A DNA stretch of 17,063 nucleotides. Source: an uncultured Alcaligenaceae bacterium (GTDB lineage Bacteria; Pseudomonadota; Gammaproteobacteria; Burkholderiales; Burkholderiaceae_B). Both the position numbers and the translations under genes were made by a program. How positions within the stretch are numbered: position 1 is the first letter of the stretch; the number at the start of each line of letters is the position of its first letter. Location of the stretch: assembly GCA_937908115.1 (NCBI GenBank), contig CALEQZ010000007.1:1-17063 (forward strand). Direction: 5' to 3'. Below are positions 6,754 through 12,911 of the stretch, piece after piece. Under the pieces are notes generated by a model. That model saw only the letters and a program-made list of their open reading frames with translations, searched no databases and was not told where the DNA came from.

Positions 6754-8607
6754 ATGAAGCAAAGCCACGAGACGTGCCAGGCCTTGAATGTTCCCGAATA
6801 CGTCAGGCATAGGCGCCTGGTCGACTGGGTCGCGCGGATGGCTGCGCTGGCCAAGCCCGATCGCGTGGTGTGGTGCGACGGCTCGCAAGAGGAATACGAT
6901 CGCCTGTGCGAGCAGATGGTGCAGGCCGGCACGCTGCGCCGGCTCAACCCGGAGAAGCGGCCCAATTCTTACCTGGCCTGGTCGGATCCGTCCGACGTGG
7001 CGCGGGTCGAGGACCGCACCTTTATCTGCTCGGAGCGACAGATCGACGCCGGGCCGACCAACAATTGGGCCGACCCCCGCGAGATGCGCGCCACGCTGAC
7101 GGGCCTGTTCGACGGCGCCATGCGCGGGCGCACCATGTACGTCGTGCCGTTTTCCATGGGGCCGCTGGGATCGGATATCGCGCATATCGGCGTCGAGCTG
7201 TCCGACAGCCCTTACGTGGTGGCCAACATGCGCATCATGACCCGCATGGGGCGCGCCGTGTACGACGTCTTGGGCGAAGAGGGCGAATTCGTGCCGTGCA
7301 TGCATTCCGTAGGCGCGCCCTTGGCGCCGGGACAGGCCGACGTGCCCTGGCCCTGCAACCAGACCAAGTACATCGTGCACTTTCCAGAAACCCGCGAGAT
7401 CTGGAGCTATGGCTCTGGCTACGGCGGCAACGCGCTGCTGGGCAAGAAATGCTTCGCCTTGCGGATTGCTTCGACCATGGGGCGCGACCAGGGCTGGCTG
7501 GCCGAGCATATGCTGATCCTGGGCGTGACCTCGCCGCAAGGCCGCAAGTATCACGTCGCGGCCGCCTTCCCGTCGGCCTGCGGCAAGACCAACTTCGCCA
7601 TGCTGATTCCGCCCGAGGGCTTGCGCGACTGGAAGGTGACGACCATCGGCGATGACATCGCCTGGATCAAGCCGAGCCCGGACGGCAAGCTGCGCGCCAT
7701 CAACCCTGAAGCCGGTTATTTCGGCGTCGCGCCCGGCACCAGCGAAAAGACCAATGCCAACGCCATGGCGACGCTGCGCGCCAACGTCATCTTCACCAAC
7801 GTGGCCTTGACCGATGACGGCGACGTTTGGTGGGAAGGCATGACCGATGTGCCGCCGGCGCACCTGCTCGATTGGCAGGGGCGTGACTGGACCCCGGAGA
7901 TTGCACGCGAAACTGGCCGAAAAGCGGCGCATCCCAACGCGCGCTTTACGGCGCCCGCCTCGCAGTGCCCGTCCATCGATCCCGATTGGGAAAATCCGCA
8001 AGGCGTGGTCATCGATGCCTTTATCTTCGGCGGCCGGCGCTCGAGCACCGTGCCGCTGGTGACCGAGGCGCGCAATTGGGTCGAAGGCGTCTACATGGCC
8101 GCGACCATGGGGTCGGAGACCACGGCGGCCGCGGCCGGCCAGCAGGGCGTGGTGCGGCGCGATCCCTTTGCCATGCTGCCTTTCTGCGGCTACAACATGG
8201 GCGATTATTTCGGCCACTGGCTGGCGCTGGGCAAGCGGTTGCAGGCCGCCGGCGCGCAGCCGCCGCGCATCTATTGCGTCAACTGGTTCCGCAAGGGGCA
8301 CGATGGCAAGTTCGTCTGGCCCGGATTCGGCCAGAACATGCGCGTGCTCAAATGGATCTTGGAGCGCGTCGATGGCTCGGCTCAAGGGCAGGAGCAGCCT
8401 TTTGGCATTTCGCCCCGCTACGAGGACATCGACTGGACCGGCCTGGACTTCAGCCGCGAGCAGTTCCAGCAGGTGATCTCCACCGACGCACAATCCTGGC
8501 GCGACGAGCTCGGCCTGCACGACGAACTGTTCGCGCAACTCGAGCAGCGCCTGCCTGCGGACCTGCGGCAGGCGCGCGGGCGCTTGCAGGAAAGGCTGGC
8601 CGCCTGA
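6754..8607 (+). CDS. pckG: Phosphoenolpyruvate carboxykinase (GTP)
   Basis: Catalyses oxaloacetate + GTP to phosphoenolpyruvate + CO2 + GDP, the entry step of gluconeogenesis from organic and amino acids. The 617-residue length is typical of GTP-dependent PEPCK and unlike the shorter ATP form. FPSACGKTN (residues 272-280) is the P-loop with the reactive Cys276, a hallmark of the GTP class. IGDDIAWI around 298-305 holds the second metal-binding aspartates (D300, D301). NPEAGYFGVAPGTS, the substrate-binding GGRRSSTVPLV and the C-terminal NWFRKGHDGKFVWPGFGQNMRVLKWILER are all present. The start ATG is supported by AGGAGA 7 bases upstream. It is fitting for a bacterium that lives on organic and amino acids. 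A candidate terminator overlaps the stop, so the gene is probably monocistronic. Confidence 0.97.
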   Translation: MKQSHETCQALNVPEYVRHRRLVDWVARMAALAKPDRVVWCDGSQEEYDRLCEQMVQAGTLRRLNPEKRPNSYLAWSDPSDVARVEDRTFICSERQIDAGPTNNWADPREMRATLTGLFDGAMRGRTMYVVPFSMGPLGSDIAHIGVELSDSPYVVANMRIMTRMGRAVYDVLGEEGEFVPCMHSVGAPLAPGQADVPWPCNQTKYIVHFPETREIWSYGSGYGGNALLGKKCFALRIASTMGRDQGWLAEHMLILGVTSPQGRKYHVAAAFPSACGKTNFAMLIPPEGLRDWKVTTIGDDIAWIKPSPDGKLRAINPEAGYFGVAPGTSEKTNANAMATLRANVIFTNVALTDDGDVWWEGMTDVPPAHLLDWQGRDWTPEIARETGRKAAHPNARFTAPASQCPSIDPDWENPQGVVIDAFIFGGRRSSTVPLVTEARNWVEGVYMAATMGSETTAAAAGQQGVVRRDPFAMLPFCGYNMGDYFGHWLALGKRLQAAGAQPPRIYCVNWFRKGHDGKFVWPGFGQNMRVLKWILERVDGSAQGQEQPFGISPRYEDIDWTGLDFSREQFQQVISTDAQSWRDELGLHDELFAQLEQRLPADLRQARGRLQERLAA

Positions 8608-8622
8608 CCGGCCGGGCTTTTT
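8596..8622 (+). terminator. Rho-independent terminator of pckG
   Basis: Arms CTGGCCG (8596-8602) and CGGCCGG (8609-8615) form a 7-bp stem with one G-U pair and a 6-base loop that includes the stop codon, followed by GCTTTTT (8616-8622). A second hairpin lies just downstream at 8626-8648. Confidence 0.6.
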
Positions 8623-8625
8623 GGC

Positions 8626-8648
8626 GGGCCGCCGTCTTGCGGCGGCCC
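8626..8648 (+). repeat. Inverted repeat, 9-bp GC hairpin downstream of pckG
   Basis: GGGCCGCCG (8626-8634) and CGGCGGCCC (8640-8648) pair perfectly around the loop TCTTG. No T-tract follows, so on its own it is not a classical terminator. It may protect the pckG mRNA end or back up the preceding terminator. Confidence 0.6.
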
Positions 8649-8663
8649 CCCGCGCATGCATGG

Positions 8664-8670
8664 GTATACT
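8664..8670 (+). promoter_or_regulatory. Candidate -10 box overlapping a GTATAC core upstream of the GntR gene
   Basis: TATACT at 8665-8670 could be the -10 box of the regulator gene. It overlaps GTATAC (8664-8669), a palindrome with the GT-N2-AC core seen in many operators of FCD-type GntR proteins. That would allow autoregulation. No clear -35 element is present because the region upstream is the pckG hairpin. Pattern match only. Confidence 0.3.
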
Positions 8671-8731
8671 GGCGCGTGCATTCGCTGGGCGCACGCCGTC
8701 CGCCCCATGTCTTGCGAGGAGTGATCACGCC

Positions 8732-9421
8732 ATGTCGCCATCCCAGGGCTCGAAAGCGTCGACCGCCGGCAACGCGGGGCTGTCGCGCGCCGAGTTCGTC
8801 TACGCGCAGTTGCGCGAGGAGATCCGCGCGCGCCGGCTGCTTCCGGGCGACCGGCTGCGCGAGTTGGAGTTGGCCGATCGCCTGGGTGTAAGCCGTACCC
8901 CCGTGCGCGAGGCGCTCAAGCGGCTCGAATCCGACGGGCTGATCGAGAACCTGCCGGGACGCGGCCTGTCGGTGACCCAGCTGCAGCCGGCAAGGGTGAT
9001 GGAGCTCTACGCCATGCGCGAAGTGCTGGAAGGCGCCGCGGGGCGCTTTGCTGCCACCCAGGCCTCGCCGCTGGAAATACAGACCCTGCATCATCTGCTA
9101 GAGCAGCTGGCGCAGGCCGACACCCCGGAGCAGGCCGCCGCGGCCAACCGCAAGCTGCACCAGGCGCTGGTGCAGGCCGCGCACAACCTCTACCTGGCCA
9201 ATGCCTTCAACGTGCTGGCCGATGCGCTGGTGCTGCTGGGGACGACGACGTATTCGATGCCCGGCCGCATCGCGTCGGGGTTGGCAGAAAACCGCGAGAT
9301 CGTCCAGGCCGTCGAGCGCCACGATCCCGACGCGGCCGAGCAGGCGTGCCGCCGCCACATCAGGACGGCCAGCCAGTTGCGCCTGCAGATGCTGTTCGGG
9401 GAATCGGACAAGGCTGCGTAG
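8732..9421 (+). CDS. GntR-family transcriptional regulator, FadR/FCD subfamily
   Basis: A 229-residue DNA-binding regulator. The N-terminal winged helix spans about residues 20-90: LREEIRARRLLPGDRLRELELADRLGVSRTPVREALKRLESDGLI is nearly a consensus GntR domain. The C-terminal all-helical FCD domain (about 95-225) starts with YAMREVLEGAAGRFAA; KLHQAL, NREIVQAVERHD and RRHI provide the histidines and acidic residues that bind metal and organic-acid ligands in many relatives. ATG 8732 was chosen because GAGGAG (8716-8721) precedes it by 10 bases and the frame upstream encodes nothing family-like. Members usually respond to carboxylic acids. The targets are not evident: pckG just upstream and its own promoter are possible. 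Confidence 0.92.
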   Translation: MSPSQGSKASTAGNAGLSRAEFVYAQLREEIRARRLLPGDRLRELELADRLGVSRTPVREALKRLESDGLIENLPGRGLSVTQLQPARVMELYAMREVLEGAAGRFAATQASPLEIQTLHHLLEQLAQADTPEQAAAANRKLHQALVQAAHNLYLANAFNVLADALVLLGTTTYSMPGRIASGLAENREIVQAVERHDPDAAEQACRRHIRTASQLRLQMLFGESDKAA

Positions 9422-9448
9422 CCCTGCCCGTATGCCGCCCCGGCCGCT

Positions 9449-9910
9449 TCATCCCAGCCGTGCCTTGACCCGCTTGGATATGTCGCTCATGTCGGCCCGG
9501 CCGGCCAGCGACTGCTTGAGCAGGCCCATGACCTTGCCCATCGCTTGCCCGCCCGCAGCGCCCTGGGCGGTGACTTCGGCCACGGCCGCATCGATCGCCG
9601 CATCGATTTCTTCATCGGTCGCAGCCTGGGGCAGGAATTCCTGCAGCACGGCCAGTTCGGCCTTTTCCTGGGCAGCCGAGTCGGTGCGTCCGGCCTGCTC
9701 GAAGGCGGCGATCGATTCGCGCCGCTGCTTGACTTGTTTTTCGACGATGGCGATGACGTCGGCGTCGCTCAGTTCGCGGCGCTCGTCGACTTCCTTCTGC
9801 TTGATGGCCGCCTGCAGGAATCGCAACGTGCCCAGGCGCTCGGCGGCCTTGGCGCGCATGGCGTCCTTGACGGCGTCGGCAATGCGGGTCTTGAGGGAGG
9901 AGCTGCTCAT
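9449..9910 (-). CDS. GatB/YqeY domain-containing protein
   Basis: A 153-residue protein of the YqeY family, related to the C-terminal tRNA-binding domain of GatB in the amidotransferase that makes Gln-tRNA and Asn-tRNA; the stand-alone protein has no firmly established role. The family pattern is clear: MSSSSLKTRIADAVKDAMRA, then LGTLRFLQAAIKQKEVD, IVEKQVKQRRESIAAF, LQEFLPQAATDEEI and the C-terminal GKVMGLLKQSLAGRADMSDISKRVKARL. The start at 9910 has AGGA 6 bases upstream on the minus strand; a longer frame exists upstream but is not family-like. In many proteobacteria this gene lies between rpsU and dnaG; here it stands alone, divergent from a LysR gene and convergent with the GntR gene (27-base gap). 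Confidence 0.92.
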   Translation of the reverse strand: MSSSSLKTRIADAVKDAMRAKAAERLGTLRFLQAAIKQKEVDERRELSDADVIAIVEKQVKQRRESIAAFEQAGRTDSAAQEKAELAVLQEFLPQAATDEEIDAAIDAAVAEVTAQGAAGGQAMGKVMGLLKQSLAGRADMSDISKRVKARLG

Positions 9911-9937
9911 GGCCAATCCTGTTTGGAGGAGTGAAAT

Positions 9938-9956
9938 GCCGGTTATTAGAACCGGC
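9938..9956. promoter_or_regulatory. 19-base dyad in the yqeY-like/lysR divergent region
   Basis: GCCGGTT (9938-9944) and AACCGGC (9950-9956) are perfect inverted arms around ATTAG. The 126-base region 9911-10036 carries the signals for both divergent genes. Read on the minus strand, TCTAAT inside the dyad resembles a -10 box, so a bound protein would block the YqeY-type gene. It could be an operator for the adjacent LysR protein, though it does not have the usual T-N11-A spacing. Confidence 0.4.
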
Positions 9957-10036
9957 GCGCGTGCCGGCGGGCAAGTCGAAGGCGGGTGCAGCAGCCGGCC
10001 GGGTGCAGGTCTACGTTGGCTGCACGAGCGCACGCC

Positions 10037-10948
10037 ATGAAACGTCCCTTCGATCTGCAACAACTGCAGTGCTTTGTCGCACTGGCCGAGACGCGGCATT
10101 TCGGCCAGGCTGCCCGGCGCCTGCACATGACACAATCGCCGCTTAGCCGGCAGATCGCCTTGCTCGAGCAGAGGCTGGGTGTGCAATTGCTGGTGCGGTC
10201 CAATCGTTCGGTGTCATTAACCCCTGCAGGCGTCTTCCTTTTGCACGAGGCGCGCGCGATCCTGCATCGCGCTTCGGAAGCCGCATCCAAGACGCAGCTG
10301 GCCGCGCGCGGCGAGCAGGGCACACTGGTCATCGGCTTCACGTCGACGGCGGCTTTCGACCTTGTGCCACGGCTGGTGCAGGCGCATCACGAACGTTATC
10401 CCGGTGTCAGCTTCGTCTTCAAGGAGCTGCTGATCGAGGAGCAATTGCACATGTTGGGCGAGGCAGAGCTGGACGTTGCATTGGTGCGCCCGCCCGTGGA
10501 TCCGGCTCGATTCGAGTCACATTTGCTGATGAAGGACCGCTGGGCGCTGGCCATGCCGGCCGGGCATGCGCTGTCCGAGCTGGCGCAGGTGCCGATGCGC
10601 CGCCTGGACGGGTTGCCGATGATCGCCTGGTCGCCGCATTCCCGGTACTTCCACCTGGCGCTGGAGCGGTTGTTCCAACTGCACGGCGTGATGCCCCGCA
10701 ACATCGTGTCGTTGCCCCAGATTACGGCCATGTTGGGGATGGTGCGCCGCGGTATCGGGTTGGCAGTCGTGCCCGGTGCCGTGGCGTCCCACGCCATCGA
10801 AGGCGTGACCGTGCGGCCGCTGCAGGTCGCGCGCAAGTGGATGCAGGAATCCGTCTTGCACACGGTCCTGGCCTGGCGCCGCAACGAACACGACTCGACG
10901 GTGCAACGTTTCGTGGAAACGGCCAGGCAATGCCTGGCCGCGCCCTGA
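10037..10948 (+). CDS. LysR-family transcriptional regulator
   Basis: A 303-residue LysR-type regulator. The N-terminal winged helix-turn-helix (residues 1-62) is typical: FDLQQLQCFVALAETRHFG, then AARRLHMTQSPLSRQIALLE and LTPAG. The effector domain starts near residue 90 (GTLVIGFTSTAAFDLVP), the usual layout for members that sense aromatic or organic acids. The start at ATG 10037 gives the standard N-terminus; the ribosome-binding site is weak. The gene ends 23 bases from the stop of the aldolase gene, facing it, and is divergent from the YqeY-type gene. The likely target is the convergent Bug-aldolase operon, whose promoter carries a LysR-type dyad, but this is inference. The effector is unknown. 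Confidence 0.93.
   Translation: MKRPFDLQQLQCFVALAETRHFGQAARRLHMTQSPLSRQIALLEQRLGVQLLVRSNRSVSLTPAGVFLLHEARAILHRASEAASKTQLAARGEQGTLVIGFTSTAAFDLVPRLVQAHHERYPGVSFVFKELLIEEQLHMLGEAELDVALVRPPVDPARFESHLLMKDRWALAMPAGHALSELAQVPMRRLDGLPMIAWSPHSRYFHLALERLFQLHGVMPRNIVSLPQITAMLGMVRRGIGLAVVPGAVASHAIEGVTVRPLQVARKWMQESVLHTVLAWRRNEHDSTVQRFVETARQCLAAP
10921..10939. terminator. Inverted repeat at the lysR end, possible terminator for convergent genes
   Basis: GGCCAGGCA (10921-10929) and TGCCTGGCC (10931-10939) are perfect inverted arms inside the last codons of the LysR gene, 33 bases from the aldolase stop. A 7-bp stem with a 5-base loop is possible on both strands. There is no T-tract, so the role is uncertain. 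Confidence 0.3.
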
Positions 10949-10971
10949 TGGATGACAGGATGGGGTCCGGA

Positions 10972-11736
10972 TCAGGCCTGCGCGCTTGTGCGCCGCACGC
11001 CTGCCAGCTGCGTGGCCATGCCGTGTAGGAACAGGCGCAGGTCGTTCTGCAAGGTGGCGATGTGAAAGCCTGCAGCGAGCATGTCCGTGACCATCTGCGG
11101 CGACCCGCAAGCGATACCGCACACCTTGCCGGCGGCCAGCGTGCGTTCCAGGATGTGCATGATCCGTTGCTGCACCGGTTCGCAGGGCACGCCCTGTGCC
11201 GGATATCCCAATGCCAGTGCCAGATCGTTTGGCCCCACGTACACGCCCGAAATGCCGGGCACCGACAGGATATCGTCGATGTTGTGCAAGCCTGCCTCGG
11301 TCTCGATCATGGGCAGGATCACCAGCCCGTCTCTGGCTTGCCCCATATAGCCTTCGCCCAGGCTGATCATGGCGCGATGCGGGCCGAACGAGCGCTGGCC
11401 GTGCGGGGGGTACTGGCAGTAGCGTGCCAGGCGCTCGGCCTGCGCGCGGTCGTCGATCATGGGGCAAATGATGCCCTGGAACCCGGCATCGAGCGCCTTC
11501 ATGATGATGCCCGGTTCGTTCCAAGGTACCCGGCATAGTGCGGGTACGCCACGTCCGTCGATGGCCTGCAGCACACGCAACGCGTCAGAGAAATCCTGTA
11601 CGCCATGCTGCAGGTCGACTGTCAGCGCGTCGAAGCCGCCTGTTGCCATGGCCTCGCCAAGCAGCGGCGAGCCCGAGGAACACCAACCCATCACCAGGCC
11701 GCCAGGGCGGCGGCATTTGGCGGCAAGATCAAGCAT
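10972..11736 (-). CDS. HpcH/HpaI aldolase/citrate lyase-family protein (class II pyruvate aldolase type)
   Basis: A 254-residue TIM-barrel enzyme related to HpcH/HpaI (4-hydroxy-2-oxo-heptane-1,7-dioate aldolase) and rhamnonate-type aldolases, which reversibly split 2-oxo-4-hydroxy acids into pyruvate and an aldehyde using a divalent metal. Visible elements are DLQHG (His44 as catalytic base), RVPWNEPG (Arg69), KALDAGFQGIICPMI, PMIETEAG (metal ligand Glu145) and GPNDLALALG (metal ligand Asp171). The ATG at 11736 is preceded by AGGAGA overlapping the TAG stop of the upstream Bug gene, so translation is probably coupled. The long open frame further upstream is antisense-frame noise inside the Bug gene. 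Pairing with a receptor suggests that the imported acid, or a product of it, is the aldolase substrate; the exact substrate cannot be told. Confidence 0.92.
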   Translation of the reverse strand: MLDLAAKCRRPGGLVMGWCSSGSPLLGEAMATGGFDALTVDLQHGVQDFSDALRVLQAIDGRGVPALCRVPWNEPGIIMKALDAGFQGIICPMIDDRAQAERLARYCQYPPHGQRSFGPHRAMISLGEGYMGQARDGLVILPMIETEAGLHNIDDILSVPGISGVYVGPNDLALALGYPAQGVPCEPVQQRIMHILERTLAAGKVCGIACGSPQMVTDMLAAGFHIATLQNDLRLFLHGMATQLAGVRRTSAQA

Positions 11737-11747
11737 GACGATGTCTC

Positions 11748-12734
11748 CTATTGGGGTTCGATGCCGGCCTCGGCGGCCACCTTGCGCCACAGCGCGGAAT
11801 TGGCGCGCAATTCCTTGCCGAAATCGGCCGCCGTGCTGCCTACGGCATCCAGGCCTGCCGCGCGCATTTCCTCCTTCATTTGCGGGGTGGACATCACCGC
11901 GATGGTGGCTTGTTCCAGGACGCGGATGACTTCGGCAGGCGTACCCTTGGGCGCCCAAAGCCCTTGCCAGCTTTCGATCCCGAAGCCGGGGTAGCCCTGT
12001 TCGGCCACGGTGGGCACGTCGGGGAATTCGGGCGTTCGCCGCGGCCCGAACACGGCCAACACCTGCGCCTTGCCTGCCTGGACATGGCCCAGCGCGAGCT
12101 TGGGGCCTTCCATGGTGGCGTGGATGCGTCCGCCGATGATGTCGGCCCATGCGGCCGGCGTGCTCTGGTAGAGGATGCGCTGCAGCTTCATCCCCGTGAC
12201 CTGGTTCAGGTACTCGAACACGAGGGTGGTCGCTCCCGACGGAGAGCCGTAGAAGACTTCGCCCGGCTTGGCCTTGGCCAGCTCGACCAGTCCTTTGAGC
12301 CGTCCGCCTGGAATGCTATTGGACCCGACCAGGACGTTGTTGCTCGAGGCGATCAACGAGATGGGTTCGAAGTCCGTCGCGGCATCGAACTTGAATCCTT
12401 TGATCAGCATGGGCGCCGCCACGAAACCGCTGGTGGAAAAGAGCAGGGTGTAACCGTCGGGTTTGGAGCGTGCCACGGTTTCTGCGCCGATGGCCTGGCC
12501 CGCGCCCGGTTTGTTCTGGACGACCACGGGTACTTTCAGGTGTTCGCCTAGCCGTTGCGCGAAGATGCGCGCCGAGGTGTCAGCCACGCCTCCGGCGCCG
12601 ACCGGCACGATCAAGGTGATGGTGCGATCCGGAAAACCACCGGAGGAAGCGTCTTGCGATGCTGCGCTCGTTGCTGGCATGAGCGCGGCCAGGCACAGTG
12701 CGGCCAGCGACGTCGAGAGCCGGGCTTGCGTCAT
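11748..12734 (-). CDS. Bug-family (TctC-like) periplasmic solute receptor, intact
   Basis: A 328-residue extracytoplasmic receptor of the Bug family, which binds carboxylates and similar solutes in the periplasm, in some cases for tripartite tricarboxylate transporters. The start at 12734 yields a signal peptide (TQAR, then a hydrophobic STSLAALCLAALMPATSA, cleavage probably after residue 25-27) and has GAGGAG upstream. The mature part shows FPDRTITLIVPVGAGGVADTSAR, the family motif VPVVVQNKPGAGQAIG, PDGYTLLFS, GRIHATMEGPKLALGHVQAGKAQVLAV and FPDVPTVAEQGYPGF. The aldolase gene follows after 11 bases. No TctA or TctB membrane gene is nearby, so it is an orphan receptor, as is common in Bordetella-type genomes. 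The ligand is unknown. Confidence 0.95.
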   Translation of the reverse strand: MTQARLSTSLAALCLAALMPATSAASQDASSGGFPDRTITLIVPVGAGGVADTSARIFAQRLGEHLKVPVVVQNKPGAGQAIGAETVARSKPDGYTLLFSTSGFVAAPMLIKGFKFDAATDFEPISLIASSNNVLVGSNSIPGGRLKGLVELAKAKPGEVFYGSPSGATTLVFEYLNQVTGMKLQRILYQSTPAAWADIIGGRIHATMEGPKLALGHVQAGKAQVLAVFGPRRTPEFPDVPTVAEQGYPGFGIESWQGLWAPKGTPAEVIRVLEQATIAVMSTPQMKEEMRAAGLDAVGSTAADFGKELRANSALWRKVAAEAGIEPQ

Positions 12735-12776
12735 GATGGCTTGTCTCCTCTTTTCTGGGCGTTTTTTGCCGCAATC

Positions 12777-12803
12777 GCCGGCCGGCGCAATCGGCCGGCC
12801 GGC
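12777..12803 (-). promoter_or_regulatory. 10-bp hairpin at the predicted 5' end of the Bug-aldolase mRNA
   Basis: GCCGGCCGGC occurs at 12777-12786 and again at 12794-12803; the unit is self-complementary, so the two copies pair as a perfect 10-bp stem around a 7-base loop. With the predicted promoter at 12811-12839 the transcript would begin near 12804, so the hairpin would sit at its extreme 5' end, about 60 bases before the start codon. Confidence 0.55.
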
Positions 12804-12810
12804 CCAGGGC

Positions 12811-12839
12811 ATTCTAGGTAGGCGTCCATCGTCGGTCTA
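12811..12839 (-). promoter_or_regulatory. Candidate sigma-70 promoter of the Bug-aldolase operon
   Basis: Read on the minus strand, TAGACC (12839-12834) and TAGAAT (12816-12811) match four of six and five of six consensus bases with an ideal 17-base spacer. The start would be near 12804. Confidence 0.5.
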
Positions 12840-12855
12840 TCTCAAAAAAGGATAG
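12837..12855. promoter_or_regulatory. LysR-type dyad (T-N11-A) overlapping the -35 region
   Basis: CTATC (12837-12841) and GATAG (12851-12855) are perfect inverted arms 9 bases apart, giving T12840-N11-A12852 centred at 12846, about 42 bases upstream of the predicted transcription start. This is the classic layout of a LysR-family recognition or activation half. The LysR gene at the far end of the operon is the natural candidate. Confidence 0.45.
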
Positions 12856-12902
12856 GAACCAGCCAAGATGGGAATCGATGCGCGCCCGTGAGTGGGGGCT
12901 GG
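12844..12902 (-). terminator. Possible weak terminator of dnaE2
   Basis: Read on the minus strand after the dnaE2 stop, CCAGCC (12902-12897) can pair with GGCTGG (12864-12859), with a long loop of 32 bases, and TTTTTT follows at 12849-12844. The loop size and the 9-base gap to the T-tract make this a weak candidate; the run of T also lies within the LysR-type dyad. Confidence 0.25.
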
Positions 12903-12911
12903 CGATCGGCA

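Noticed and set aside
6679..8694. 671-codon open frame on the minus strand across pckG
   Set aside because: It is a mirror frame of a GC-rich gene. Its translation is rich in Arg, Ala, Gly and His with no family motifs, while the + strand encodes a complete PEP carboxykinase.
9911..10186. Longer start for the YqeY-type protein
   Set aside because: The added residues would overlap the LysR gene start on the other strand and do not resemble the family; the start at 9910 gives the normal length.
11737..12150. N-terminal extension of the aldolase by 138 codons
   Set aside because: It covers the Bug gene in another frame and is Arg-rich noise; the ATG at 11736 has a good ribosome-binding site.
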